A DNA stretch of 64,000 nucleotides from NCBI GenBank assembly GCA_051877855.1, contig JBJEJH010000052.1:1-64000 (forward strand), read 5' to 3'. This stretch comes from MGBC120314 sp051877855 (GTDB taxonomy: Bacteria > Bacillota > Clostridia > Lachnospirales > Lachnospiraceae). Each line of letters starts with the position of its first letter. Within the stretch, counting starts at the first letter, position 1. Positions 35,538 to 45,328 of this stretch are shown piece by piece. The translations under genes and the position numbers were made by a program. The notes below the pieces were generated by a model. That model ran no database searches. It was not told the DNA's origin and saw nothing but the letters and a program-made list of their open reading frames with translations.

Positions 35538-35581
35538 ATCGACATCCCATCCTCAAAATAATAAAACAAACACCAAAGACT

Positions 35582-35610
35582 ATTATATTTTTGTCCCGGG
35601 CTAATGTCAA
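35582..35610 (-). promoter_or_regulatory. sigma-A promoter of the HD-GYP/aspS unit
   Basis: Consensus TTGACA (35605-35610), a 17-base spacer and consensus TATAAT (35582-35587) on the minus strand. This is one of the best promoters in the window. Confidence 0.85.
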
Positions 35611-35642
35611 TAAGCAGAGCAAACTACTTTCCACCGGACAGA

Positions 35643-36608
35643 CTACTTCCCATACATTTGCATAAAATGATACATGGCACCAATCAGGTTCGAGTCGTTT
35701 AAAAATTTACATGGTTTTATGGTTATTCCCCTGAACACGATGGTTAATTTCTTCAACTGATCCACGTAACGCTGAATTCCCTGAATAAATCGCGGTTCTG
35801 CGCTGATGCCGCCGCCAATCAGAATCACCTGAGGGTCAAAGGCAGCCTGCATATTACAACACTCCTTGGCAATATTAAAATACAGATCCTCAAGGATGTT
35901 CATAACACTTTCATCCCCCTCATCCACCCATCGGTAAATCATCTCACCATTCACCTTGGAATAAGGAATTCCCTTAAGATGTGCCACCTGATTACACAAT
36001 GCTGCCACGGCAATCCTGGAACTTGCAATAAAGGGAACATGATCAATGTATTCTTCAATCGGAATATCACGCCCTTCCGCCTGCATAATGTTAGGTATAT
36101 CCCGCCGTTTCATATCGCTTAAGAAAAATGAAAATTCTCCTGCGGACAAATGCTTTCCACGATGAATCCGACGATTCTTAACTACGGCACCTCCCACTCC
36201 GGTACCAAAAACAAATAAAATGGCATCCTCACAGTCACTGGCATTGCCCTTCCACACTTCAGCAAGTGCTGCACATTTCGCATCATTTTCTAAGGACACC
36301 GGAAGATGATCACATCGCTTAGAAATTCTTTCCCCCAGATGAACCTGATCCAGATAAACCAGGTTGCCACCTCCGTAGACGATACCATTATCCACATCAA
36401 TCTGACCCGGAAGCGACATTGCAATACCCTGAATGTGATCCGTTTTCTTATATTTATCATAGATTCTGCCGATCAGTTCTACGAATTCTCCCGAATCGGT
36501 CCCCGGCTTACAGGGTGTAGGAAGCTTGCCTTTCTCACCCATGGTTCCCTCTTTGTCCATCAAAGTGTACTTTATATAGGTTCCACCCACATCAATCACA
36601 AGATACAT
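35643..36608 (-). CDS. ROK-family sugar kinase-like protein
   Basis: A 321-residue protein with the ASKHA phosphate motif VIDVGGTYIKYTLMD at the N-terminus, SLPGQID, LENDAKCAALAEVW and FGTGVGGAVV. The usual ROK zinc motif CxCGxxGCxE, expected after the HRGKHLSAGEF segment, is absent. Some ROK sugar kinases lack it, so activity remains possible. It follows bglA by 11 bases and would phosphorylate glucose or another released sugar. AAAGGAG precedes the ATG. It is the last gene of the pepD-capA-bglA-ROK series. Confidence 0.85.
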   Translation of the reverse strand: MYLVIDVGGTYIKYTLMDKEGTMGEKGKLPTPCKPGTDSGEFVELIGRIYDKYKKTDHIQGIAMSLPGQIDVDNGIVYGGGNLVYLDQVHLGERISKRCDHLPVSLENDAKCAALAEVWKGNASDCEDAILFVFGTGVGGAVVKNRRIHRGKHLSAGEFSFFLSDMKRRDIPNIMQAEGRDIPIEEYIDHVPFIASSRIAVAALCNQVAHLKGIPYSKVNGEMIYRWVDEGDESVMNILEDLYFNIAKECCNMQAAFDPQVILIGGGISAEPRFIQGIQRYVDQLKKLTIVFRGITIKPCKFLNDSNLIGAMYHFMQMYGK

Positions 36609-36619
36609 AAGCTTCTCCT

Positions 36620-38044
36620 TTAGATTTCTTCACCATTGGTGGCAATGACACGCTGATACCATTCAAAAGACTTCTTTCTGCTGCGGGCCAAAGTTCCCTC
36701 ACCTGCATTATTCTTATCCACATAGATAAATCCATATCGCTTATCCAACTCGCCGGAAGACGCACTCACAATATCAATCGGTGCCCACATGGTATAGCCA
36801 AGAAGATCCACACCCTCGTACTCAACAGCATCCTTCATCGCCTTAATGTGTGCTCCCAGATAATCAATACGATACTGATCGTCCACGGTTCCATCCTCTT
36901 CCATCTTATCGTAAGCTCCGTAACCATTCTCAACAATAAACATCGGCTTCTGATAACGGTCATAGAACCAGCTTAATACATAGCGAAGTCCAAGCGGGTC
37001 AATACCCCAGCCCCAATCACTATACTGTAAATGTGGATTACGAGGAAGCTTCCCCGTCTCGCCATCCCACACATATTCCTTGTCCATGGAATTCCCGTTA
37101 ATGACCATGGACATATAATAAGAAAATCCGATATAATCCACACAGCCTTCCTTCAAAGCTTCAAGATCTTCCTTAGTCACGTCAATCTTTAAATGATGGC
37201 GCTCCCATAATTTTAAAATGTGTGCCGGATAATTTCCACGTACATGCACATCCGCATACCAGTAACGACAATGTTCTGCTGCCATCGCCGCCATCATGTC
37301 CTCCGGCTTACAGGAATATGGATAAACCGGTGTCATCGCAATCATACAGCCAACCATCATCGAAGGATCAATCTCATGGGCAATCTTAACCGCCTTTGCA
37401 CTGGCAACCAACTCGTAATGTGCTGCCTGAAACATTAATTCCTCCTGATTTTCCCCCTCTTTTACAAGAATACCACTATCCTGTAAAAGATGATGTTTTG
37501 AGGAATACTCACTCTGATTATTAATCTCATTAAAAGTCATCCAATACTTTACCTTGTCGTGATACCGTTCAAAACAGGTCTTTGCAAAACGTACAAATAA
37601 TTCAATACATTCACGATTCCGGAAACCACCGTAACGCAAAGTCATCTGATATGGCATTTCAAAATGAGATAACGTAACCACCGGTTCAATATTATATTTC
37701 TTACACTCATCGAAGAGTTCATCATAGAAACGGAGTCCCTCTTCATTTGGCGTAGGATCATCTCCATTAGGAAAAATGCGTGTCCATGCAATCGAAGTGC
37801 GGAAACACTTAAATCCCATCTCTGCAAATAAAGCGATATCCTCTTTATAGCGATGATAAAAATCGATTGCTTCGTGATTCGGATAATACTCTCCTTCAAC
37901 AATTCCATCCGTAATTCTACGGGCAATACCATTGCCACCGGCAGTCTCTATATCCGCCGCACAGATTCCCTTGCCCCCTACATTATAAGCTCCCTCTGCC
38001 TGGTGTGCCGCAATCGCTCCACCCCACAAAAAGTCTTTACGCAT
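36620..38044 (-). CDS. GH1 6-phospho-beta-glucosidase
   Basis: A 474-residue glycoside hydrolase family 1 enzyme. The acid/base Glu is in MTFNEINNQSEY near residue 170 and the nucleophile Glu in FIVENGYGAYD near residue 370. The C-terminal ASSGELDKRYGFIYVD carries the Ser/Lys/Tyr set that binds the 6-phosphate in bgl/arb-type enzymes. The substrates would be 6-phospho-beta-glucosides such as phosphorylated cellobiose. These normally come from PTS uptake, but no PTS gene is nearby; a ROK kinase follows instead. A perfect GGGAGG site precedes the ATG. Confidence 0.92.
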   Translation of the reverse strand: MRKDFLWGGAIAAHQAEGAYNVGGKGICAADIETAGGNGIARRITDGIVEGEYYPNHEAIDFYHRYKEDIALFAEMGFKCFRTSIAWTRIFPNGDDPTPNEEGLRFYDELFDECKKYNIEPVVTLSHFEMPYQMTLRYGGFRNRECIELFVRFAKTCFERYHDKVKYWMTFNEINNQSEYSSKHHLLQDSGILVKEGENQEELMFQAAHYELVASAKAVKIAHEIDPSMMVGCMIAMTPVYPYSCKPEDMMAAMAAEHCRYWYADVHVRGNYPAHILKLWERHHLKIDVTKEDLEALKEGCVDYIGFSYYMSMVINGNSMDKEYVWDGETGKLPRNPHLQYSDWGWGIDPLGLRYVLSWFYDRYQKPMFIVENGYGAYDKMEEDGTVDDQYRIDYLGAHIKAMKDAVEYEGVDLLGYTMWAPIDIVSASSGELDKRYGFIYVDKNNAGEGTLARSRKKSFEWYQRVIATNGEEI

Positions 38045-38073
38045 AATAAGCCTCCCTGTATTAAAAATGAATC

Positions 38074-39243
38074 TTATATATCCTTTAAACGGTCTGCAAT
38101 GATATATTCCTTTACCTTGTTGAACTTACTTTGTTTGTAAGCACCCTCATGAACTTTCTGCGAATAAGGAAGTACGATGGCTAAATCCATATGTGCTCCT
38201 TCATCATAACCATCCGGCTCGGTGCTGTAGAAATAATCATTCCACATCTGTTCATCTGCGTTCTTAAAACGATCCGGCTCAAGATAAATCATTTTCTTGC
38301 GCTCCTCATATATAAAAGCATGGGCAGCAAGCGGTGAGAGAAGTTCAAATTCTTCTGCACTTACATCTTCAAAAATTGCCGGCAGTTCATCCGCCACAAC
38401 ACATTCCACGCCGCGCACAATCTTCGTTCCGAGAGCCTCGAATTTCATTTCCTTCTCCGTAAAATGTAACTTCAAGAGCACACCAATGTCTGTGTATGGA
38501 TGGGCTCTCTGATAATCCGTATCAAAGATAAAGTTCCCCAAAGAATAAAAGATTGCTTTACCATCCGGAAATGTCTCGTAGTTCTCCGGTACATGCGGAT
38601 GATGTGCCACCACCACATCCGCACCAAGTTCAAGGTATTTAATATAGCGATCTCTTGTATATGGATTCGGAAGGTCTGCAAATTCCTCACCACCATGGGC
38701 AACCACAATGCACCAACGACATTTCGACTTAACTTCATCAATGCGCCTCTTAATCAGGTCCAGGTCATCCCAGCGAAATACGCCGGGTTCTGTCGCCGTT
38801 GCCGGAATACATTCCGCCATGTAAGCTACACCAAAAAGTCCAATGCCGCCTGCCTCCTCAAGATAGACCGGTTCTGAAGCTTCCACCTCATTCACACCGG
38901 CACCAATCGTCCTGCTTCCAACCGATGCAGCAATTTCTCTTGTCTTTATAAGTCCTTCCATCCCCACATCCATAATGTGGTTATTGGAAATGTTCCAGAT
39001 ATCCGCTTGAACCGACTGTAATACGCAGGTGGCATTGGGATTCATACAGTGAAAAAAGATACCCCTGCTGCCATCGTCCTTTCCATCAAACATCGCACCT
39101 TCCACATTTGCCACCACATGGTCTGCACCGCGAAGGAATGAAAGAACGGAATCATCTAAAAGTTTCTCATCTTCCCATCGATGATCCATGTATCGATCAA
39201 AACCAATATCTCCTGTAAATGCAATTGAACACGATTTACCCAT
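38074..39243 (-). CDS. CapA-family metallophosphatase-like protein, apparently cytoplasmic
   Basis: A 389-residue protein of the PGA_cap (CapA) family. Metal-binding segments are FTGDIGFDRYMD at the N-terminus, ISNNHIMDVG near residue 85, VVAHGGEEF, VVAHHPHVPE and YSLGNFIFD. Family members act in poly-gamma-glutamate export or, more generally, as calcineurin-like phosphoesterases. There is no signal peptide or membrane segment, so this one is probably intracellular and not a capsule protein. It lies 29 bases before bglA and 39 after pepD. AGGAGG precedes the ATG. Confidence 0.85.
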   Translation of the reverse strand: MGKSCSIAFTGDIGFDRYMDHRWEDEKLLDDSVLSFLRGADHVVANVEGAMFDGKDDGSRGIFFHCMNPNATCVLQSVQADIWNISNNHIMDVGMEGLIKTREIAASVGSRTIGAGVNEVEASEPVYLEEAGGIGLFGVAYMAECIPATATEPGVFRWDDLDLIKRRIDEVKSKCRWCIVVAHGGEEFADLPNPYTRDRYIKYLELGADVVVAHHPHVPENYETFPDGKAIFYSLGNFIFDTDYQRAHPYTDIGVLLKLHFTEKEMKFEALGTKIVRGVECVVADELPAIFEDVSAEEFELLSPLAAHAFIYEERKKMIYLEPDRFKNADEQMWNDYFYSTEPDGYDEGAHMDLAIVLPYSQKVHEGAYKQSKFNKVKEYIIADRLKDI

Positions 39244-39282
39244 ATGAATTCCTCCTAAAGAATACGTCTATATTGCAATATT

Positions 39283-40731
39283 TTATTCTGCCAACTTCTT
39301 CAAAGCAGCAACCAGAAGTTCCCAGGTTCTTTGCGTGGAGGCTATGTGTAAGCGTTCCCTAGGCGTATGAATATCCGTAAGGTCCGGTCCAAAGGATATA
39401 CAATCAAGATCCGGCATCTTACCCGATAGAATTCCACACTCAAGTCCGGCGTGAAGTGCCTCGATTGCCGGTTCTTCACCATACAACTCGCGAAATGCCT
39501 CACTCATCTTATCGCGAAGTGGCGAATTCGGACGATATTCCCATGCGGAATAGTTACTGTTAACCGTAACATTTCCTCCCAGGCACTCGCAGATTAATGT
39601 AACCTTTTCAAGTAATTCTCGTTTCTGGGAATTCACGCTGGAACGAAGCATCATGGAACAGACAACATCCTTATCCTCCATATACACTCTTCCAAGATTC
39701 AGCGAAGTCTGCACAAGGCCCGGTACATCCGCACTCATATTCTGAACTCCATTGGGAACACAGAACAGGAATCCGATACTTCTCTTGGTGCTATCCGCAT
39801 CCATTGGGATCATCTGATTCTTCACTTTACGCATACCAATCCTGATCCCACCATCCGAGGTTTGATATTCCTTACGAATCTCAACTTCAAGCTGTGCCAA
39901 TAGTTCATTCATTTTATCCGCATCATTGGTAGCAACAATCGCCTGGGCACTTCTTGGTATGGCATTATCTTTCGCTCCCCCGGTGATGCTTACAATACGA
40001 AATGTAACATCATTACTTAATTCATGTAAAATTCGTCCAAGCTGTACATTGGCATTGGCACGGCACATATGGATTTCCTCACCTGAATGACCTCCGATCA
40101 GTCCCTCTATATATACCTCCACATGCTCACCCTGAAAGCTTTCCCGGTGAATCGGAATTCGACAGAGAATTCTTGCAGAACCGGCACAACTAACGGTTAG
40201 TACCTTTTCCTTTTCAGAATCAATATTAAGCATATAGCTTGCTTTCAAATCCTTAACATCTAATTCTCCGGCACCAATTAATCCAATCTCCTCATCTACG
40301 GTAAAGAGACATTCCAAAGGACCATGAACCATCGAATCATCCTCCAAAACAGCCAGTGCCATAGCAACCGCAATTCCATCGTCACCACCCAGGGTTGTAC
40401 CACGAGCGCCAATTCGATCTCCCTCGACAAAGAGATCCAGTCCTTCATTACTCATATCCTTGGCACAGTCGTCATCCTTCTCACAAACCATGTCCATATG
40501 TCCCTGAATCATTACCGTAGGAGCATTTTCACATCCTACAGAGGCCTTTTTCCATATGATTACATTATTCGAATCATCCTGTCGATACTTTAAGCCTTTG
40601 TTTTTTGCAAAAGCAACCAGATAATCACTGATTGCTCTGGTCTCTCCGGAACCATGTGGAATACTGCAGATTTCCTCAAAATACTTAAATACATTTTCCG
40701 GTTTCAATCCTTTTAATACATTCATCTCCAT
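39283..40731 (-). CDS. pepD: aminoacyl-histidine (Xaa-His) dipeptidase, M20 family
   Basis: A 482-residue metallopeptidase with zinc-binding HMDMVCEKD near residue 80, GDDGIAVAMAL, FTVDEEIGLIGA and, at the C-terminus, HTPRERL. These fit PepD, which hydrolyses unspecific dipeptides and carnosine-like substrates. The start at 40731 is chosen because AGGAGG lies ten bases upstream; the preceding TTG would almost touch that site. It follows the DUF819 terminator and probably opens the pepD-capA-bglA-ROK transcript. Confidence 0.9.
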   Translation of the reverse strand: MEMNVLKGLKPENVFKYFEEICSIPHGSGETRAISDYLVAFAKNKGLKYRQDDSNNVIIWKKASVGCENAPTVMIQGHMDMVCEKDDDCAKDMSNEGLDLFVEGDRIGARGTTLGGDDGIAVAMALAVLEDDSMVHGPLECLFTVDEEIGLIGAGELDVKDLKASYMLNIDSEKEKVLTVSCAGSARILCRIPIHRESFQGEHVEVYIEGLIGGHSGEEIHMCRANANVQLGRILHELSNDVTFRIVSITGGAKDNAIPRSAQAIVATNDADKMNELLAQLEVEIRKEYQTSDGGIRIGMRKVKNQMIPMDADSTKRSIGFLFCVPNGVQNMSADVPGLVQTSLNLGRVYMEDKDVVCSMMLRSSVNSQKRELLEKVTLICECLGGNVTVNSNYSAWEYRPNSPLRDKMSEAFRELYGEEPAIEALHAGLECGILSGKMPDLDCISFGPDLTDIHTPRERLHIASTQRTWELLVAALKKLAE

Positions 40732-40756
40732 CTTATACAACCCTCCTTAATAAGGC

Positions 40757-40795
40757 AAAAGCCCATGCAGACCGTATCAAACCGCCTGCACAGGC
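40757..40795 (-). terminator. terminator of the DUF819 gene
   Basis: On the minus strand, GCCTGTGCAG and CTGCATGGGC (40761-40795) form a 10-bp stem with one mismatch, followed by TTTTGCC. It lies just past the DUF819 stop and before pepD. Confidence 0.7.
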
Positions 40796-40811
40796 ATTAT
40801 ATTTCATACTG

Positions 40812-41990
40812 CTATAAAAGGGCGAGTGCCTGCATGATATGAGCACAAAGAATGGCAACCGGAGTACCGATGACATAGCCAACAAGTGCCATTAAGATGC
40901 CGACAGGTACAAGTGCACCCGAGTAGGAACCCGCAAGTACAGGAGCTGAAGCCGTACCACCGATATTTGCAAGGGATGCAACACCGGCAGTAAACATATC
41001 AAGCTTTATGATCTTACAAATAATAAGCATCAATACGGTATGGATCGCTAATACGATAAAGCCTGTAATAATCCATGCCGGAGCATCGGCAAGTTCCAAA
41101 AGGCTTGCACGGGAAGCCAAAAGAGCGATTACGGTGTAAAGTAAGAGGTTCGATACTTCTGCAGAACCTGCAACCTTACCCAGCGGTGTCACCGCTGCAA
41201 TCAGTGAAATCGCAGTTACAAGCAATACAATCCAGGTCGCCTTGTCCGAAAATCCCGTAATACTGTAAAGCTTGGAACCAAGATTCGTAGCGACAGCACT
41301 GACAAGAAGGGATGTACCGATAAGAAGGATTAATCCCTGGAAGGTAATTGGCTTTACGTTCTGCTTTGACTCTTCTTCAAGACGAGCAGATACAGAATCA
41401 AGGGCTGTTGTATCTGCCTTAGTCCACTTGTTGAACTTCGGCGCCAGCTGAATTGCCCAAAGAAGGAACATTACCCATAAAGAGTAATCAATGGAATCGA
41501 TAACAAGTGCATATCCCATATCTGCTTCACTGATATTCAATGCTGTCTGAACCGCAACCATGTTACCGCTGCCACCAATCCAGGAGCCACAGAGAGCGCC
41601 AAGTCCCATCCATGCATCGTTACCGATCACACCTTTCATAATAAGGAATGCGCCAATAAATCCAATCACAATTGTTAAAGTTGCAGACAACACCCCAATA
41701 AGCATCTTTGGTCCAAGCTTAATTACCTTTCTGATATCACAACGAAGTAACATCGCAAATATCATTGCATATGTAAGATTATTTTTTAATGCACTGTAAG
41801 CGGGCTTTGTCTCAGCCATATCCCAGACATTAAGGGTACATAAAAGCATTGCTAATAAATAGCAAAGAACTACTGCAGGAATGAACTTAAAGAACTTCGC
41901 TGCCACACCTTTGGATGTTTTCTCCAAAGTAACCAGTACCGCCGCCATAAATACAAGGACAGCGATGTAAGTAAAACCGTTTGTGATCAT
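40812..41990 (-). CDS. DUF819 (YjcL-type) membrane transporter-like protein
   Basis: A 392-residue protein with about ten to twelve membrane segments and no soluble domain. Typical parts are LGALCGSWIGGSGNMVAVQ near residue 130 and ASLANIGGTASAPVLAGSYS near residue 345, two Gly-rich re-entrant-like motifs placed as an inverted pair, as in secondary carriers. The substrate is not known. The start at 41990 has GGAGG seven bases upstream. It is monocistronic with its own terminator, and its neighbours are a dipeptidase and hemZ, which gives no firm clue. Confidence 0.85.
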   Translation of the reverse strand: MITNGFTYIAVLVFMAAVLVTLEKTSKGVAAKFFKFIPAVVLCYLLAMLLCTLNVWDMAETKPAYSALKNNLTYAMIFAMLLRCDIRKVIKLGPKMLIGVLSATLTIVIGFIGAFLIMKGVIGNDAWMGLGALCGSWIGGSGNMVAVQTALNISEADMGYALVIDSIDYSLWVMFLLWAIQLAPKFNKWTKADTTALDSVSARLEEESKQNVKPITFQGLILLIGTSLLVSAVATNLGSKLYSITGFSDKATWIVLLVTAISLIAAVTPLGKVAGSAEVSNLLLYTVIALLASRASLLELADAPAWIITGFIVLAIHTVLMLIICKIIKLDMFTAGVASLANIGGTASAPVLAGSYSGALVPVGILMALVGYVIGTPVAILCAHIMQALALL

Positions 41991-42052
41991 ATAGGTTCCT
42001 CCAATCATTTGTATTAAATTCTATACATTATTTTAACCTTAAAGCACCCTTT

Positions 42053-43525
42053 TTAGCAAGAGAAAAACTTCCGTTTCCGGTCAATCATTTCATCAATGCG
42101 CTCAATGTAATTCTTTACATCCTTCACATTCTCGACACGCTCAATTCGGTTTTCCTTGGGGAATACAATTTTCGTTGAGGCTCCGGCACCACACGCAACG
42201 ATGGTCTGCACTTCCTCCATAATCAGAATGTTATATAATCCCTCCATTCCCTCTTTCGCATATCCCACGTTCTCGAAGTTTCCGGCCATATTCTTCTGAC
42301 GGTACAGATAATATGGATGAAGCCCCATATTTCTTGCGTATTCGGCCGTCATAGTAATGATTTCATCGGTATTTAAGATCTGTTCCTTGAACTTATCCTT
42401 CCAGAGATTCAAGGCTGCCGCACGCTTAATAGCCAGGGAATGTACGGTAAGATTCTCCGGTGCGAGCTTTCGTACTTCCTCCATTGTGTAACGCACATCT
42501 TCCATGGATTCCCCCGGAAGACCTACAATTAAGTCCATATTGATATTGTCAAATCCACAATCTCTTGCCATATGAAAGGCATCCACCACCTGCTCCACCG
42601 TGTGACGACGCCCGATCAGATCCAGCGTCTTTTGATTCATCGTCTGTGGATTAATGGATATTCGGGACACCTTGTGTTTCTTTAAAGTCTCCAATTTCTC
42701 CCGTGTTACGCTGTCCGGGCGTCCTGCTTCCACCGTAAGTTCCTTCACATGAGACAAATCAAAATGTGTCTCAAGGAAACGAAGAATACGATCCAGCTGC
42801 TCCGGTTCTAACGTGGTTGGTGTTCCGCCACCAAAATACACCGTATCAAGAACCTTTCCCTGATACTGTTTTGCCACATACGTAAGCTCGCGAATTAACG
42901 CATCCACGTAGGCATCCGTCTTCGTTCTCCACATCCCAATAGGATAAGAAGTAAAGGAACAATAAAGACAAGTGGTTGGACAAAAGGGTACCCCGACATA
43001 CAGACTATAACCATTCTGATAATCGAGCTTCTTAAGCAATGCCTTTTCCCGCTTTGCCACATCCAATGAAAGATCCATCTTGGCAGGACTCACAAAATAC
43101 TTTTCCGAGAGAAAATGACGTATCGAAGTCTCGTCATCTCCCTCCTCCAGCCGGCTCATGACAATCTTCGTCGGTCGGACTCCTGTAAGACTCCCCCATG
43201 GAAGATCCTTCTTCGTCTCCTTATGTAACGCCTGATACAATGCTGTCTTCAGCGCATCATAAATACACTTCTTTGTCTCTTCCTCGATACAGATTCTCGT
43301 TTCTTCTCCCCCGATTAAAACCGATGCCCATTCCTTAGAGACGACAACCTCCACCACGACATCCGCCTGTGACTCATTAGTGGACTGTTCTTCCTTCTCC
43401 TCGGTCACACCTTCCGCATCCTCCGGTTTCATGCATACACGAACCTCATGAAAGGGATAGAATGCCTTAATCAGCACCTTTGCCTCATCACAATATGTAT
43501 CATCATTGATATTTAACAATATCAT
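42053..43525 (-). CDS. hemZ: HemZ, radical SAM coproporphyrinogen dehydrogenase-like
   Basis: A 490-residue radical SAM protein. The cluster motif is CPTTCLYCSF near residue 180; the AdoMet-binding part includes YFGGGTPTTL and DNINMDLIVGLPGES. The N-terminal region (residues 1-165) is specific to the HemZ branch and unlike HemN/HemW. HemZ in Bacillus is linked to oxygen-independent coproporphyrinogen oxidation; in anaerobes without heme synthesis it may have another role. Its ATG directly follows the TAA of the acyltransferase gene (TAAATG), which suggests coupling. Its position after rel and MBL is common in Clostridia. Confidence 0.9.
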   Translation of the reverse strand: MILLNINDDTYCDEAKVLIKAFYPFHEVRVCMKPEDAEGVTEEKEEQSTNESQADVVVEVVVSKEWASVLIGGEETRICIEEETKKCIYDALKTALYQALHKETKKDLPWGSLTGVRPTKIVMSRLEEGDDETSIRHFLSEKYFVSPAKMDLSLDVAKREKALLKKLDYQNGYSLYVGVPFCPTTCLYCSFTSYPIGMWRTKTDAYVDALIRELTYVAKQYQGKVLDTVYFGGGTPTTLEPEQLDRILRFLETHFDLSHVKELTVEAGRPDSVTREKLETLKKHKVSRISINPQTMNQKTLDLIGRRHTVEQVVDAFHMARDCGFDNINMDLIVGLPGESMEDVRYTMEEVRKLAPENLTVHSLAIKRAAALNLWKDKFKEQILNTDEIITMTAEYARNMGLHPYYLYRQKNMAGNFENVGYAKEGMEGLYNILIMEEVQTIVACGAGASTKIVFPKENRIERVENVKDVKNYIERIDEMIDRKRKFFSC

Positions 43526-44596
43526 TTATGCTTTCCTCTTACTTTCCAATACCTTATATAAAACCGTTGCCACACCCAACGCCACGATAAATCCAACAAT
43601 CACATAGATCCCATAAGCAGGAGCAAATGGCACACCGATACTTTCAACCAGCCATACTACCAGCCCGCGAGTTGCCGCAAGTACAGTCCAATGGGTCAGA
43701 TAGAAATAATATGAGATATTCCCCATAAACACTACCGCTTTTCTTTTCAGGAACGTAAATGCCTCCGGCTTTATAAGGATCATTCCGCATAAAATCATGC
43801 AACCAACGGAAGAAACCGGGAAAATAATATCCTCACTCACTCCCCCGATGGTATAATTTCTACCCAGCGCAATGAGGCAGACAGAAACTACCACACCAAG
43901 ATAAATACACCAATTTTTCCACTTTCTGATTCCATCAAGCCAATGTTCATTCACGCTGTGATGCAGTATGCCTCCCAGTACAAATGCCGGTACCCAGTGA
44001 AACAAAGAGATCCCCACAATCGTATTCAGAACATAGCATACCAGTACCACAAACAAAAAATAACTCGCCGTACAGGATTTCTTCTTAAAAATCGGCAAAT
44101 AATATAATGGCAGATAAAAAAACGGCAGCAAAAATACCATACGCATCTCGATGATCATCGTCCACACCGGTGGGTCCACACAGCCTGCATCCGTATGTTT
44201 AACTACCATGAGCATCTGAATGATAAAATCCTTTACAGTAAAATGCTGGCTCCAGGAGGTAGCCAGAGTCACACCAAAATAAGGATCGTACTTTTCGCTG
44301 TATCCAATGATGAGCATACCTGCCAGACCGAAAAACAGTCCAAACCAATAAGCAGGATAGATTCTCTTGATTTTATTCCAGATTCCCTTCACCGTTTTCT
44401 GAATTGAAAAAGGTGCCCGGAATGCAAAGTATCCGGACAGGAAAAAGAACATCATAACCGCTGCGCTTCCGCTAAAAAACACGCCAAAGGGAGTATGTTC
44501 CAACACATTTACAATTCCGGCATAGTAAATTACATGGGATACAAATACAATAAATGCTGCTATCCCCCTTAATCCCTGTATCTCTTGATTCTTCAT
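43526..44596 (-). CDS. membrane acyltransferase (acyltransferase 3 family)
   Basis: A 356-residue protein with about ten membrane segments. It begins EIQGLRGIAAFIVFVSHVIYY, where the R and the H of the family's first helix are present, and continues AVMMFFFLSGYFAFR. Such proteins O-acylate cell-surface glycans, lipids or peptidoglycan. No SGNH domain is attached. It lies between the MBL and hemZ genes, which are neighbours in many Clostridia, so it is probably an insertion. It abuts hemZ without a gap. An ACAGGAG site precedes the ATG. Confidence 0.85.
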   Translation of the reverse strand: MKNQEIQGLRGIAAFIVFVSHVIYYAGIVNVLEHTPFGVFFSGSAAVMMFFFLSGYFAFRAPFSIQKTVKGIWNKIKRIYPAYWFGLFFGLAGMLIIGYSEKYDPYFGVTLATSWSQHFTVKDFIIQMLMVVKHTDAGCVDPPVWTMIIEMRMVFLLPFFYLPLYYLPIFKKKSCTASYFLFVVLVCYVLNTIVGISLFHWVPAFVLGGILHHSVNEHWLDGIRKWKNWCIYLGVVVSVCLIALGRNYTIGGVSEDIIFPVSSVGCMILCGMILIKPEAFTFLKRKAVVFMGNISYYFYLTHWTVLAATRGLVVWLVESIGVPFAPAYGIYVIVGFIVALGVATVLYKVLESKRKA

Positions 44597-44663
44597 TTTA
44601 TCTCCTGTATGTTCGTCAAAATACTATTCATCCGAACATCATATCATTCTTATAACAATTGAA

Positions 44664-45302
44664 TTATAAATATTGCACACAACAATTATTCATTTTCTCG
44701 TAAGACAAAGTGGTAGCGTCCCCGTGTCCCGGATAGACTTTCACATCATCCGGCAAAACAAATAACTTATCCCGAATGGACTTTAATAATTCTGCCGGGC
44801 TACCTGTCGGAAAATCCGTCCGTCCCACCGATTCATGGAAAATCGTATCACCGCTCATCAGGATATGTTCTTCCTCCAGATAATAGCAACAGCTTCCCTT
44901 CGTATGCCCCGGTGTATGCAGTACCTTAAATTTCATGCCCGCAACATCCAGAACCTCTCCATCCTTCACCGTATGACCAATCCTCCACACCCGTGAATCC
45001 AGAAAGGAGCTGGAGAGATTCCATGCCGCACTTTGAATGATTTCCTGTTCATCCTCATGTCCGTAGCATTCAATATCATATTTTTCGCAGATCACGCTTC
45101 CTGCCATCATATGATCAAAATGTCCGTGGGTCAGAAAAACCGCCTTGGGAATATAACCCTTTTCTTCTACCCGCTCTATAATGGCATTGCTGTTATCCGC
45201 CGGATCCACGATAACGGTCTCCATGGTATCTTCATTGACAATAAAGTAACAATTGGTTCCAACCATTCCTAAGGTCTTATAGTCTACTTTTACCTTCGCC
45301 AT
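44664..45302 (-). CDS. MBL-fold hydrolase, glyoxalase II-like
   Basis: A 212-residue metallo-beta-lactamase-fold protein. The zinc motif THGHFDH lies near residue 60; later ligands are in HTPGHTKGS, SGDTIF and YPGHGDATT. The family has glyoxalase II-like and other thioester or persulfide hydrolases. It follows rel by 26 bases, an arrangement conserved in Clostridia, with hemZ normally next. The start at 45302 is set by AAGGAG eight bases upstream; a GTG three codons earlier is less likely. Confidence 0.9.
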   Translation of the reverse strand: MAKVKVDYKTLGMVGTNCYFIVNEDTMETVIVDPADNSNAIIERVEEKGYIPKAVFLTHGHFDHMMAGSVICEKYDIECYGHEDEQEIIQSAAWNLSSSFLDSRVWRIGHTVKDGEVLDVAGMKFKVLHTPGHTKGSCCYYLEEEHILMSGDTIFHESVGRTDFPTGSPAELLKSIRDKLFVLPDDVKVYPGHGDATTLSYEKMNNCCVQYL

Positions 45303-45328
45303 ATGCCACACTCCTTAATGATTTGAAT

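Noticed and set aside
38074..39243. CapA as part of a capsule operon
   Set aside because: No signal peptide, no capB/capC-like neighbour; the neighbours are sugar and peptide hydrolases.
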